A stretch of DNA of 64,000 nucleotides from Stictocephala bisonia (GCA_035578905.1 JAQJVL010000324.1:434001-498000); one strand, 5' to 3'; positions 49,025 through 59,539 are shown, counted from the stretch's first letter. Notes: generated from the sequence alone by a model not told the origin. Program-made: numbers and translations.

Positions 49025-51416
49025 GGTTACTTCTATTAAAAAAGGCAGACCCGAAACTGAAAATACTATTCCACATGATAAAAGTGTTTTAATGAACTTA
49101 ACTAACTCTAGCATTAACATGAGTTCTGACTCTGAAAGCAATACAAACTCTGATACAGATAGTGAAAATGAAATAATTGTCACTAAACCAACCCCTAATC
49201 TTGAACAAGTAAATAAAAATGAAACTATATATTTCTCTAATATATACGCATGTTCTGGAAACTCTGATGAGCCAGTTTTAATAAATTTACCAGTTGAACA
49301 ACATAACTGTATAATAAATATGTCACTAATGATTGATACAGGAAGTTCTATATCAGCAATTAAAAGTTCTAAATTACCAATTCAAGATACATTAAATACA
49401 GACAATATTATTACTCTTGTAGGAATTTCCAAACAGTCAATACGAACTCTTGGGACGTGTAATTTAAAAATACACATAAATGACACCGTAATAAATCAAA
49501 CATTCCATGTCTTAGGAGAGGATGCTAATCTAGAACCTGATGGAATAATTGGAAATGACTTTCTAAGATCTCATAAAGGAGAAATTAAGTTTAAAGACAA
49601 TACTTTAACCATTACAGGACATAAAATCCCTTTAACACCTCTTAACCATGAAACCTCGAACCATGTCTTAACTTTACAACCTAGAACAGAAACTGTAATT
49701 AAGGTTCAAATAAAAAATCCTGAATTAAAAGAAGGAATTATTTCAAAACATAACATTAAAAAGGGAGTTTATCTTGCATCTTCATTAGTTAAAGTCAACT
49801 CAGAATCACAAGCAATCACTACCATTCTTAATACAACGGATGAAATCACTGAGATAAAAAATCTTCAGGTTACCTTACAACCGATACAACAAACTTCCAA
49901 CTTCAATTCACAAAAACATTGTCTCACTAATCGAATATCAAACACATCAAACAACGATGCATGTAATCTTGAAAGAAACCAACAACTTGAAAAACGGTTA
50001 CGACTTGAACATTTATCAACAGAAGAACGAGAATCACTTCTAAAAATCTGTAGGGAATATAATTCAATATTTCAACTAGAAGATGACATCTTACCTGAAA
50101 CAACACTAATCGAACATAACATAAAAACAACCTCAGAAACACCCATTGCTTCAAAAACATACCGTTATCCACAAATCCACAAAGATGAGGTCCATAGACA
50201 AATCAATGAAATGCTTAAACAAGGTATCATTTCACATTCCACATCACCCTGGTCAGCTCCTATTTGGGTTGTTCCAAAGAAAAAAGGCGCATCAGGAAAA
50301 ACAAAATGGAGAGTAGTCATAGATTACAGAAAGTTAAACTCAATAACTATTCAAGATTCGTTTCCATTACCAAATATTACAGATATACTTGATCAGTTAG
50401 GCAATTCAAGATACTTTAGTTGCCTTGATTGCTACTCAGGGTTTCACAGTGTAAAGATGAATGAAAATGACGCTCCCAAAACAGCTTTTTCGACAGACAT
50501 AGGGCATTACCAATTTAACAGAATGCCATTCGGGTTAAAAAATGCTCCCGCAACTTATCAAAGACTAATGAATGCCGTTTTGTCAGGATTACAAGGTACC
50601 AGATGCTTTGTTTATATGGATGATATTGTAGTGTACGGATCAAATCTTCAAAATCACAATGACAAACTAAAAGACGTTTTTGATCGCCTTAAATCAAGTA
50701 ACCTTAAACTTCAACCTGATAAATGCGAATTCTTGAGCAAAGAAATCGTATTTCTTGGCCACATCATTACAGAACATGGTGTGAAGCCAAACCCTGAAAA
50801 AATTAAAGCAATAAAAGAATATCCTATACCAAAGAACCTAAAAGAAATTCAGGCTTTCCTTGGCCTAGCAAACTATTATAGAAGGTTTATAAAAGACTTT
50901 GCCATAATAGCAAAACCTTTAACTGAACTGACAAGAAAAAATACCCCTTTTTACTGGTCAGAAACACAACAGGATGCATTTGAAACGCTAAAGAACAAAC
51001 TAAGTACTGAACCAATTCTCCAATATCCGGACTTCAACCAACCTTTTACCCTTACTACTGACGCTTCTAATTACGCAATATCTGGGATATTATCTCAAGG
51101 TGATATTAAAAAAGATTTGCCAGTTTCATTCGCCTCAAGGACATTAAACAAAGCTGAGAAGAATTATTCAACAATTGAAAAAGAATTATTAGCTATAGTT
51201 TGGTCTGTTAGATACTTTAGACCTTATTTATATGGTAAACAATTTACCATAGTCACAGATCATAAACCATTGATTTACCTTTTTAATGTGAAAGATCCCG
51301 GATCAAGACTCATTCGATGGAGGTTAAAACTAGAGGAATATGATTTTACCATTAAACATAAGTCAGGCAAAAACAATAAAAATGCAGACGCATTAAGTAG
51401 AGCAATAAATAAATAA
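48990..51416 (+). CDS. pol: Pol, first part: protease, reverse transcriptase, RNase H
   Basis: Read in the -1 frame from the slippery site. Numbering from the GTG at 49020 (798 codons): aspartic protease with LMIDTGSS (DTG at 106-108) and GIIGNDFL (175-182); reverse transcriptase from about 385 to 560 with WRVVIDYRKLN, FSCLDCYSGF (catalytic Asp 470), RMPFGLKNAPATY and YMDD (532-535), all intact; RNase H from about 675 with TDAS (Asp 681), the IEKELLAIVW Glu (720) and TDHKPL (Asp 747), ending ADALSR. The order is that of the Ty3/Gypsy group. The frame then meets TAA at 51414-51416, while the same phase stays open beyond it for integrase. Catalytic residues are all present. Confidence 0.95.
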   Translation, partial: HVILPVDCRTVGVTSIKKGRPETENTIPHDKSVLMNLTNSSINMSSDSESNTNSDTDSENEIIVTKPTPNLEQVNKNETIYFSNIYACSGNSDEPVLINLPVEQHNCIINMSLMIDTGSSISAIKSSKLPIQDTLNTDNIITLVGISKQSIRTLGTCNLKIHINDTVINQTFHVLGEDANLEPDGIIGNDFLRSHKGEIKFKDNTLTITGHKIPLTPLNHETSNHVLTLQPRTETVIKVQIKNPELKEGIISKHNIKKGVYLASSLVKVNSESQAITTILNTTDEITEIKNLQVTLQPIQQTSNFNSQKHCLTNRISNTSNNDACNLERNQQLEKRLRLEHLSTEERESLLKICREYNSIFQLEDDILPETTLIEHNIKTTSETPIASKTYRYPQIHKDEVHRQINEMLKQGIISHSTSPWSAPIWVVPKKKGASGKTKWRVVIDYRKLNSITIQDSFPLPNITDILDQLGNSRYFSCLDCYSGFHSVKMNENDAPKTAFSTDIGHYQFNRMPFGLKNAPATYQRLMNAVLSGLQGTRCFVYMDDIVVYGSNLQNHNDKLKDVFDRLKSSNLKLQPDKCEFLSKEIVFLGHIITEHGVKPNPEKIKAIKEYPIPKNLKEIQAFLGLANYYRRFIKDFAIIAKPLTELTRKNTPFYWSETQQDAFETLKNKLSTEPILQYPDFNQPFTLTTDASNYAISGILSQGDIKKDLPVSFASRTLNKAEKNYSTIEKELLAIVWSVRYFRPYLYGKQFTIVTDHKPLIYLFNVKDPGSRLIRWRLKLEEYDFTIKHKSGKNNKNADALSRAINK

Positions 51417-53036
51417 AAAGATATAAACACTAAGTTATCAAAAAAGGAAATATTGGTTATAAACAAACCATACAATGAAACAATTCCCACTTACAATGAC
51501 TTCTTGAAAGATTTAAACACGAAGATTATATTAAACCCTAACTTAACTGAAACACAAGACTCTCTTCTTACAACAAAGAACAATATTATAGTACCAATTT
51601 CAGAAGATTATCACCAGACACCTAGTAAACTACTTGAAAACATTTATGAGAAGACAGGTCACAGAATAGAATTAGAAAATGCCAAATTAAAACATAAAGA
51701 CGTCATGTGTTTATCTCACAACGACAGAACTATTGTATACATTACATTAAAGAAAAAATTAAATAATACAATTGAATATCCTGATTTATTTGAAATCTTC
51801 ACTACAGTAAAAGAAGTTCTAATAAAACAAAAAATAAGTTCAATAGCTATACCTAAGCTAGGTAAACAAGAAGGACTTTTTTGGCCTAAAGTTAGATCTA
51901 TGCTAAGATATATTTTTAAAGATATTAAGCTTAATATCATGATCCACTATCATTATAACATAACACCCCAATCAGATGAAATTATCAAAATACTAGAAGA
52001 AAATCATGCAACACCTCACAGTGGACATTTTGGATTTCACAAAACATATGCTAAAATTAAAAGTAACTATTATTGGCCTTCGATGAAAAGTGACACAAAG
52101 CGATTTATTCAACAATGTTCATCATGTCAAGAAAATAAATTAATAAGAAGAAAACAAAAAGAACCTATGATAATTACTGACACATCAGAAGAACCATTTC
52201 ATAAAATTGCACTTGACATTGTAGGACCCCTTCCACTGACAGAATCAGGAAACAAATATTTACTTACACTACAAGATAATTTAACAAAGTTTGCACAAGC
52301 ATACCCGATTCCTAATCAAGAAGCGCAAACAGTTGCAAAAACCTTTGTCAACGAGTTTGTTTGTAAATTTGCTCTTCCACAGCAAATACTGACAGATCAA
52401 GGGACCAATTTTACTTCAAGCCTTTTTAAATCAATGGCAAAACTTTTCCACTTAAAACACATTCAGACATCAGCTTATCACCCTGAATCCAATGGAGGAC
52501 TCGAAAGAACACACCACACTCTTGTTGAATATCTAAGACACTATATCAATAAAAAACAAACAGACTGGGATGAATGGATTCCAATGGCAACATTTGCCTT
52601 TAACACAACGGTCCATTCATCAACCAAGTTCACTCCTTATGAACTTGTTTTTGGACTCCAACCAAGATTACCATCTTCAATTATACAAACTCCAGAATTT
52701 CATTACACATACGACGACTATATCCAAGATTTAAAAATGAAATTAAACAAATCATATGAAATTGCTAGGAATAATATTCAACAAGCAAAAGAGAAAAGCA
52801 AACTTTACTATGATAAAAATACTCAACATTGTCAATATAAAGTAGGTGATTTAGTATATCTAATGAATGAATCTCATCCCCCATCAACTTCAAAGAAATT
52901 AAATCCTACTTATACAGGACCTTATGAAATTATTTCTGTAAACTCACCTGTGAATGTTACTATTAAATTTAAACGAAGAAATCTTCAAGTACACTCAAAC
53001 CGTATTAAACATGCATTTGTTTCAGAACCCCGATAA
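51417..53036 (+). CDS. pol: Pol, second part: macro-domain-like region and integrase
   Basis: In the same phase as the RT-RNase H part, separated only by the TAA at 51414. Numbering from the TTG at 51453 (527 codons): residues about 35-168 resemble a macro (ADP-ribose-binding) domain; see the separate entry. The integrase zinc-binding HHCC motif uses His 185, His 192, Cys 222 and Cys 225. The catalytic core has ALDIVGP (Asp 255), LTDQGT (Asp 315) and LERTH (Glu 351), a perfect D,D(35)E. A C-terminal GPY module (YTGPYEIISV, about 487-496) follows, then a stop at 53034-53036. It would insert the cDNA. The zinc and catalytic residues are intact; expression depends on passing the TAA or on its absence in other copies. 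Confidence 0.93.
   Translation, partial: KDINTKLSKKEILVINKPYNETIPTYNDFLKDLNTKIILNPNLTETQDSLLTTKNNIIVPISEDYHQTPSKLLENIYEKTGHRIELENAKLKHKDVMCLSHNDRTIVYITLKKKLNNTIEYPDLFEIFTTVKEVLIKQKISSIAIPKLGKQEGLFWPKVRSMLRYIFKDIKLNIMIHYHYNITPQSDEIIKILEENHATPHSGHFGFHKTYAKIKSNYYWPSMKSDTKRFIQQCSSCQENKLIRRKQKEPMIITDTSEEPFHKIALDIVGPLPLTESGNKYLLTLQDNLTKFAQAYPIPNQEAQTVAKTFVNEFVCKFALPQQILTDQGTNFTSSLFKSMAKLFHLKHIQTSAYHPESNGGLERTHHTLVEYLRHYINKKQTDWDEWIPMATFAFNTTVHSSTKFTPYELVFGLQPRLPSSIIQTPEFHYTYDDYIQDLKMKLNKSYEIARNNIQQAKEKSKLYYDKNTQHCQYKVGDLVYLMNESHPPSTSKKLNPTYTGPYEIISVNSPVNVTIKFKRRNLQVHSNRIKHAFVSEPR
51550..51960 (+). other. Macro-domain-like segment inside Pol
   Basis: Between RNase H and the integrase zinc finger, residues about 35-168 of the second pol part read in order IIVPISEDY, KLLENIYEKTGHR, VMCLSHNDRTIVYITLKKK, then SSIAIPKLG followed by an FW pair and KDIKLNIMIHY. 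Spacing and strand pattern follow macro domains of the OARD1/TARG1-Poa1 type: an early ISED strand, a YxxTKK strand, an I-PxxG loop with a following W, and a closing hydrophobic strand. The ADP-ribose loops are altered: no Gly-rich loop after ISED, and the Asp expected after the IPxxG loop is missing. A catalytically dead macro fold is the likeliest reading, judged by eye only. Confidence 0.55.
53014..53025 (+). promoter_or_regulatory. Predicted env splice acceptor
   Basis: catttgtttcag: a pyrimidine-rich run ending in AG at 53024-53025, inside the last codons of integrase. The env frame is closed by TAA at 53006-53008 and open from there on, so an acceptor here is required for any env start upstream. 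A second, weaker tttcaag lies at 53053-53059. Confidence 0.65.
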
Positions 53037-54325
53037 ATGAGCAAGAACATTTGTTTCAAGCCTCACAACTTGACACATCGTCAGGTATTTACTACGAGAA
53101 CATTGGTAATGTAAAATTCTATACTAGCAATTGGAAACTTATAACCTACTTAAATATATCTGCGCTAGAACACAAATTAAATGTATTTCAAGAAATATTA
53201 AAACAAACAAATCAGCTATGTCAAAATCCTCTACTATCATCATACTCAGCATGTACTTCATCATTCAATATTCTTCTACAACTTCAACCATCTATTGAAG
53301 AACAAGATACTTCATTTAAAGACTTAATAGGACACACAAGATCAAAAAGAGGGCTCTTCAACGCCATAGGCAAGGTTTTCAAAGTTTTTATTGGAACTCT
53401 GGATGCTGATGATGCGACATATTATAATGACGCCATAAACGAAATTACGCTTGGTGAAAAAGATTTAACTGATCTTCTGAAAACACAAACACAAATTGTT
53501 CAATCAACTATAACAAATTTTAATAATTCTATGACAAACCTACACCATGCTGAAGATGTATTCAATAAACATATTTCAATTATTCAAAATCTAACCTTAT
53601 CAACAAATAAAACTTTACAAACACAACATCTTAAACAAGATGTCGGTGATCACGTAACGCTATTGTTATTACTCTTTACAGAATTAAACAGAGAATATTC
53701 CAATTTGATTCACTCTATATTATTCGCAAAGCAAAATGTACTTCACCCTTCAATTTTGACTCCATCTCGTATAATAACAGAGTTAACCAAAACAAAAAGG
53801 TTTTTACCATCAAACACTAACTATCCATTACCATTGACCACTTCAAATGCTTATGAACTCATTGATCTTTTGTCTTTATCAGTTTATTATATGGATGCTA
53901 AATTAATATTTGTAATAAGTATGCCTTTAACAGAAAATAATCAGTTCATATTGTATCATCTATTGCCTTTACCAACAGAAACAAAAAACAATACTTATGT
54001 ATTTATTAAACCCTCATTCGAATACTTAGCTGTTGTCACTAACAAAATGTTTTACACTCCAATGATGTCTATAGATTGTAAAATTATACTTAATGATACT
54101 CACATATGTTTTAGAGAAAGACCAATATATAATACATACTCGCACAAAATCTGTGAAACTGAATTATTGTTAACACATATCTCAATTCCCAAATCATGTG
54201 ATATCAGAATAGGAATAGTAGACAATGAAATCTGGTATCAATTAACAGAAAATAATAAATGGCTTTATGTAGTACCAGAAATTACTCATGTGACTATTGA
54301 TTGTAGAAAAAAGGGAATTTTTTGA
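53026..54325 (+). CDS. env: Env glycoprotein, truncated before its membrane anchor
   Basis: About 433 codons from the acceptor to TGA 54323-54325. Numbering from the TTG at 53051: a furin-type site RSKR at 97-100 is followed by GLFNAIGKVFKVFIGTLD, the pattern of the fusion-peptide region in errantiviral Env and baculoviral F proteins. Cysteines occur in both subunits, and N-glycosylation sequons (NIS, NLT, NKT, NNT, NDT) are present. The frame ends shortly after TIDCRK without any hydrophobic anchor or cytoplasmic tail, so roughly the last 60-100 residues usual in the family are missing. There is no good internal ATG; the start and signal peptide would come from the leader exon. It is described as defective. 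Confidence 0.85.
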
Positions 54326-54379
54326 TCTATTGATTAAAGGAACAGCTTTTTAATTCAACGTTTGATAAGTCATTAAGTA

Positions 54380-55924
54380 TGAGTGTGATTAAACATTTTA
54401 TCATCATGTTTCATCATTGTTTATATATTGTTATAAAATGTCAGACGAAATATAGTCTCGACAACACCGTGCGTCAGAGCTTCACTCAAACGCCACTAAG
54501 CGCGCTTATGTCAGGTCGGCAGACTAATCAAATCAAGTATAAACAAATTACTGGCACAAATTTTCCTTTTGCATGATATGAATATTATGAAACATATTTC
54601 CTTGTTTTTGTCCAAACTCGCATTTCTCAGTTTCTATATGTCTAGCAAGGACTGTCTCAAAGTTCAGCTCTTGAGGCTTTTCTTTATAATGCGCTTATAT
54701 CACCTACCTAATAGATGGGTTCACAAAAGATGTTCCCTGTATGAAAATAACACAGACACTTTATGCGATAAAACTGCCAGTTAACACATACAATTTAACT
54801 ACCACTAATTGGCTCTCCACTGGAAGGTGTAAGTCATGCTTCTATAATAATATGGGTACTTGATATCATACTGTAATGTTGCCAGAAAACCTTTGATGGA
54901 TAGTTTAACACTGAATTAAATTTCTTTGGTTTTCACCCAAAACCTTATTTTAAATCTTTCTACATTTCACTCTCTTGATTTTGTTTATAAATCATGTTTG
55001 GGCAATCTCTATGGACTTGTGCCAGCACAGCATGTCGGCCCAAGTGATACAGCAATAGCAGGCTTACACAAGAACGTCGAACTTAAGTCGTTCGTAAATA
55101 AAAGTATAACAGCTCTATTTCTACTTTAAATCTATATTTCTGTTAAAATACAAACTTTTATTAAAGTCTTAATAATATTGAGAACTGGTTTAAATAGTTA
55201 GTAATCTGTATAACAAAATTGGAAGTATAATTTTTATGAGTTATTTTATGATAATATAAGTATAATATAAGTTATTTTATGAGCCTAAGTAAAGAAAGGG
55301 ATACTTACGAGTTTTGGTGGTACAGGACAGGCGCCTGCCTACTCCACCCACATGGGGCTCGTTGGCAATCATGCCCCTCTTGGGACAAAGCGAGGAGGCA
55401 AGCAATATGGGCGCACAAAAACCGGTGTAATAGTCAAGAGAGTTTTACAGCTTTGTAATGCGTTGCCCGGGCATAAATCCGTTTGATGCCCTTTTCTTGG
55501 CCTTACTCTCCTTCCAACTTATCGGCTAATATATGGCCCTCCCCTCCCTTCGTAGACCTTTGTCCGCACTGGACAAGACCTTCAGCCCTTTATGGCCTTT
55601 TTATTGTTTCACGGGTCGTGGACATATGCGGGGGGTAGGACTACTGAGATATGCAGCTGTTGGACATGGAAAAATTGTGATAATTGTCAGAGTGGCACGC
55701 CTTTTGTTATGACTGCCAAGGTGGTGTTAGTGGTATTTTGTTTTACTAAACTAGTGAGCATAAAAAGACGACGTGACTAAAAAAATACATCCATGAATGA
55801 TGAAAACGTATTATATAGATAATAAAACGTATGAATAAGGAGGGGTTTATCAGCCACCAGTAACTACAAAGAGGTTAGGCGGACAAACTATACTCTGTCC
55901 AATAATTGAAGGCTGTTGAAAAAA
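54380..55924. repeat. Long direct repeat X, copy 2 (flanks the retroelement on the right)
   Basis: About 1.545 kb matching 45503-47034. It carries 5-bp insertions relative to copy 1 near 54835 and 54875 and about 25-30 differences overall. It ends ggctgttgaaaa and continues into aattgaaag, whereas copy 1 continues into the candidate LTR. That is what an unoccupied insertion site would look like. Confidence 0.9.
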
Positions 55925-55954
55925 TTGAAAGCCCCTATTCAGACAGACACACAC

Positions 55955-56335
55955 TTGATCAACATGGGTAGCACCTGTTTGATAAGTTCTCGTGATCGAT
56001 TTGCGTAGCCTCTTGATGAATTAATATAAAATAATTGGAAAAAAATTGAAAATTTTTAGGCACTCGTGATCAACTTATGATCAACATTGGGTAGACTTCC
56101 GTTATCAATTTAGGTAGCCATCCGTGATCTATTTGGGTAGCCAACCGTGATAATTTTGGCTACCCTTGTGCAAATTGGGAAGGTACAAAGATCGACCTGG
56201 GTAAAATCCATGATCAACTTGGGTAGCAATCGTGATGGCTATGTGAATCTACCCGTGATTAACTTAGGAAGCAAGCAAGCATAATCAACTTCAGTAGCCA
56301 TATGTGATTAATTTAGATTGCCCTCTTAATCAAGT
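55955..56335. repeat. Very degenerate ~22-bp tandem repeat
   Basis: Variants of (c/g)gtgatcaacttgggtagcca recur about 15 times with irregular spacing. This is an old array. Confidence 0.75.
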
Positions 56336-56566
56336 CAGAGATTAAACATGACAATAGAATGTTGAATCACAGTCAAACTCACATATTCCCACGAACAGGT
56401 TATTAGATTAGGTGTATTTATAAAGAGTTGACACGTGATAGATATGTAAGACGTTATGCGTTGCTATGGTTACGATTGTCTAATATCATCTGTCATTGGT
56501 CGCAGCACTCCCAAACAGCCTTGAAGTTACAGCGCTTGCTGTTGCGGTATATACATATCTGTAGAT
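56336..56566. other. Intergenic
   Basis: No feature is recognised. Confidence 0.5.
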
Positions 56567-56866
56567 GAGGGAGACAAAGGTAGTTAGACATTTGCCATCA
56601 TTACGTGAAAATTACCAATCACGACGTTTCGAATTTGGTAAAACCGAAACCTTTTGCAAGTGCTAAAAACTAAATTACATCTACACAAACATGTTATAAA
56701 ACTACGTTCTTAAACTAATAAACTTATCTACTTTAATAATTATCTACATTTTAACCTATATCCTAGAATGGGGTACAACAAAATGAACTTCTACTAAATA
56801 TAAAAATGTTAACAGGGTTAAATTAATATAACCAATTAGGCGCTGTCAAGGCACGATATCAACGAA
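56567..56866. mobile_element. Inverted-repeat transposon of the 5-kb family, copy 2 (right half missing)
   Basis: Matches 5033-5335 at over 90% identity from gagggagacaaaggtag through ggcgctgtcaagg and acgatatcaacgaaaaa. The right arm seen in copy 1 is absent, so this copy was truncated or never had it. Confidence 0.9.
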
Positions 56867-56944
56867 AAAAAATATATCTGTAGTAAAGTCGAGAAAATCA
56901 GTAAATGGACTATGAGTGAGTTCTGCCACTAATACTGAATTAAA

Positions 56945-57065
56945 ATGCATTACATTTACGCAAAAGTACTTAGCGCTCCGCAAGTGGACCCCAAAACAGC
57001 TGATAGTTAGAAAAATTAAGTTTAAATTTGGATAAGAAGTCTATCTGTATGTACATCAAATCAAT
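56945..57065. repeat. Dispersed repeat B, copy 2
   Basis: Blocks cattacattta, tagcgctccgcaagtgga and aaacagctgatag correspond in order to 893-1012. Confidence 0.5.
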
Positions 57066-58655
57066 CATATTATTTATTAAATGAAGCAATGCAAATTTGT
57101 ATTTAATATGTTTGTGTATATAATTAGCTTTCTAGAAATGTGATCATATTAGACATTGTCAAATGACGAGTCACTCTTTGTAACAGTTTCACTGTAATAA
57201 AATTATATGTGACAGTAAATAAATACCTATACATCAAAATCGTCTTACAAATAACCAATTAACTCAAACCGCTACTACAGTCAACTTTCCCTCCCTCATT
57301 GATTCAATAACTTACAGGAATTCATGTACAAACATACTAACCAAAACTATGCATTGAAATCACAGTTCTAAGGTTGGCTCACTTTTTAATATTGGGAATG
57401 CTAAATCTTTAATAATGAAATTCACGGTTCGATCAATTAAAAAATCTCTCTTAATTATTGTCTAATTTTGATTTGTGACCCCAAGGCACTTAAACCAGGT
57501 CCCTTCAAACACTTCAAAACAAACAGTTGCTCAGTTCAGGCAATCAGATGCGGAAGTGATAAATCAAAGACTAACGAAGAAAGAAATCCGAGAAGTGCCG
57601 ATGCCACCCGAGCACTGCCGAGTAGGCCTACATTTATTATTAGCTCCAAAGCCACTTAATCAATGTGTATTTTACACAGCTGATAAGCTCTAGTTTGTTG
57701 TTAGCAAGCACAAATTTTAATCTCAATCTCGTTTTTATACTTGTGGCTTTAATGTCCATTATAACTTTAGACCGTACAATCTCATTAAATTAAAATACTA
57801 ATGTTAATTTATTTTGTCTGCTTCGTGTATTAAATAATATACTTTCTGTATATTTATATATATTATTCAATAGCTATGTGGTATGAACCTCCTCATGGAC
57901 GCATGCATTCACCGGGTTCTCTAAACACATAGGCCTAAACCCTATTCCGTTCACGCTCCAAATTACAAACAATTTTGAACGGCCGTGTAACTGTAATCAC
58001 ATGTACATCGGAAAGGGAAACTTTCCGATATCTGGCGGTACTGAAATGTTCTACAGAGTTTCTTTTTAAATTGACCGCTATTGAAAAGTTCACATTTTTA
58101 ACCCTTTCTTCGTCTAGCCTCTAAGTAATGTTTCCGAAAAAACGAATGTTTCTGTTCCAAGAAATGATCTTTTGTCAGAATTGACATAGTTTACTACTTA
58201 CCGGTAGTGTATTTAAAATTCATTCATATATATGTCACCAAAGAATAACTTCTTATTCTATGATGTCACCATTGTTGTTGAAGGAAAAAGGGCTAACATT
58301 CAAAATACTGCCAATGTGAAACGAGTGACAAGATCTGAACTTGATAGCCTAACTCTCTTATTTAGAACATAAAGAATAATCTCTTATTAGAAATTTGCTA
58401 AATAACGGATATGTGTTGTTGGCTAGTACATTGACTTTACTACAGTTTTGATACTAACAAAACACATTTCCTCTCGTCGTGGTTTCGATTGACAGAAGAT
58501 ATATGATTTTTCTTAATTTTCTATCCTGATTTAATGACAAATTGATGGAAGTAGGATTGTTAAATAATAGACTATACTAATTTACATATATCTAAGAAAA
58601 GAATGAAATGCTTGAATTATAAATACAAAGTTAACAACAACAACAACAAAAATTA
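57066..58655. other. Intergenic
   Basis: No gene is recognised. Overlapping 63- and 72-codon frames at 57468-57693 in a less AT-rich patch have no recognisable similarity. Confidence 0.5.
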
Positions 58656-58659
58656 TCAT

Positions 58660-58860
58660 TAGTGGTAGAGTGCTGTAACCCAGCTACTTGGGGACAAAGC
58701 GTTGCGGAGATTGTAGGCGATAGGTTCTATGCTCGACCCTCTTTATACAGACACGGCGATCGCTCAATGGTTGTCATCGACGTGGACACTACTAGAGAAG
58801 TCTGGGGTGTACATGTTGGGTAGTAATCATAGTCCTGGTGCTGTGTAGTGAAATAGCTGA
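58660..58860 (+). repeat. Possible tRNA-derived SINE
   Basis: tggtagagtgct at 58663-58674 resembles a polymerase III A box. ggttctatgctcgaccc at 58723-58739 resembles a degenerate B box about 55 bases downstream, with a (CAA)n run just upstream. A full tRNA fold is not convincing, so a SINE remnant is more likely than a tRNA gene. Confidence 0.3.
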
Positions 58861-58917
58861 TTATTAGGCTTGCTAGTTAGCTGAAAATCAGACCAATTCT
58901 ACGTGGTTCGGATTTCA

Positions 58918-59133
58918 CGTTCTATGATCGGGTATGATCAAACACAATCAACCGGAGAAAACGGGCATCCAAACATCTCCGTTATCTCAATGATCGGGTA
59001 TGATCAAACACAATCAACCGGAGAAAAAGGGCATCCAAACATCTCCGTTATCTCTATGATCGGGTATGATCAAACACAATCAACCGGAGAAAAAGGGCAT
59101 CCAAACATCTCCGTTATCTCTGTGATCGGAGTT
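58918..59133. repeat. 66-bp tandem repeat, ~3.2 copies
   Basis: atgatcgggtatgatcaaac, then acaatcaaccggagaaaa, then gggcatccaaacatctccgt, tatct repeated with few changes. 66 is a multiple of three, giving a 94-codon frame that is probably fortuitous. Confidence 0.9.
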
Positions 59134-59500
59134 TTAACCATGAATATTAATAATATTGAATTCCAATTGTTATATTCTAAATTTTGAATTAATCTAATAC
59201 TGTATCAGGTTCCAACCATATCTTAATCGATCGATCATCTGCATGAAACTATTATATTTTACTGAGTATTTTAATTTACCTTCAAAACTAGTTTTACCGT
59301 CCAGTTGTTACTTCTGCAAGAGATTTGAACACAGCTTTCGTGCTAAAGCCGGATTACTATTACTAAGCTGTAATTAATGTAATCGGATCACTATGTCATA
59401 TCTCGTTAGGTCTATTGAGTTGTGTACTTTTAGAGTGGAAATCACAGGAAGACAATAATTGTCATGTGATAAAACGTTACAGGTAAACTTGCTCCAGAGG
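59134..59500. other. Intergenic
   Basis: Nothing recognised. Confidence 0.5.
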
Positions 59501-59539
59501 TGGCACGCCTAAAAACGCATATATTAGCTGATAATAAAT

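Larger units (their letters stand above)
47035..54379 (+). mobile_element. Ty3/Gypsy errantivirus-like endogenous retroelement (3' end missing)
   Basis: The order candidate LTR, primer-binding site, gag, -1 frameshift, protease-RT-RNase H-integrase, spliced env is that of insect errantiviruses. Gag, pol and env frames are almost unbroken (one TAA in pol), so the insertion is fairly young. The 3' end is abnormal: env stops early. The purine run agaaaaaagggaa (54305-54317) is the only polypurine-tract candidate, and no LTR resembling 47035-47606 follows. Instead, 55 bases of unclear origin lead into repeat X copy 2. The coding strand is A-rich, unlike host DNA nearby. Confidence 0.85.

Noticed and set aside
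49927..50172. Minus-strand frames within pol and gag
   Set aside because: Shadows of the real retroelement genes on the plus strand.
58660..58740. Functional tRNA gene
   Set aside because: A- and B-box-like words are present but acceptor and anticodon stems do not pair convincingly; kept only as a possible SINE.
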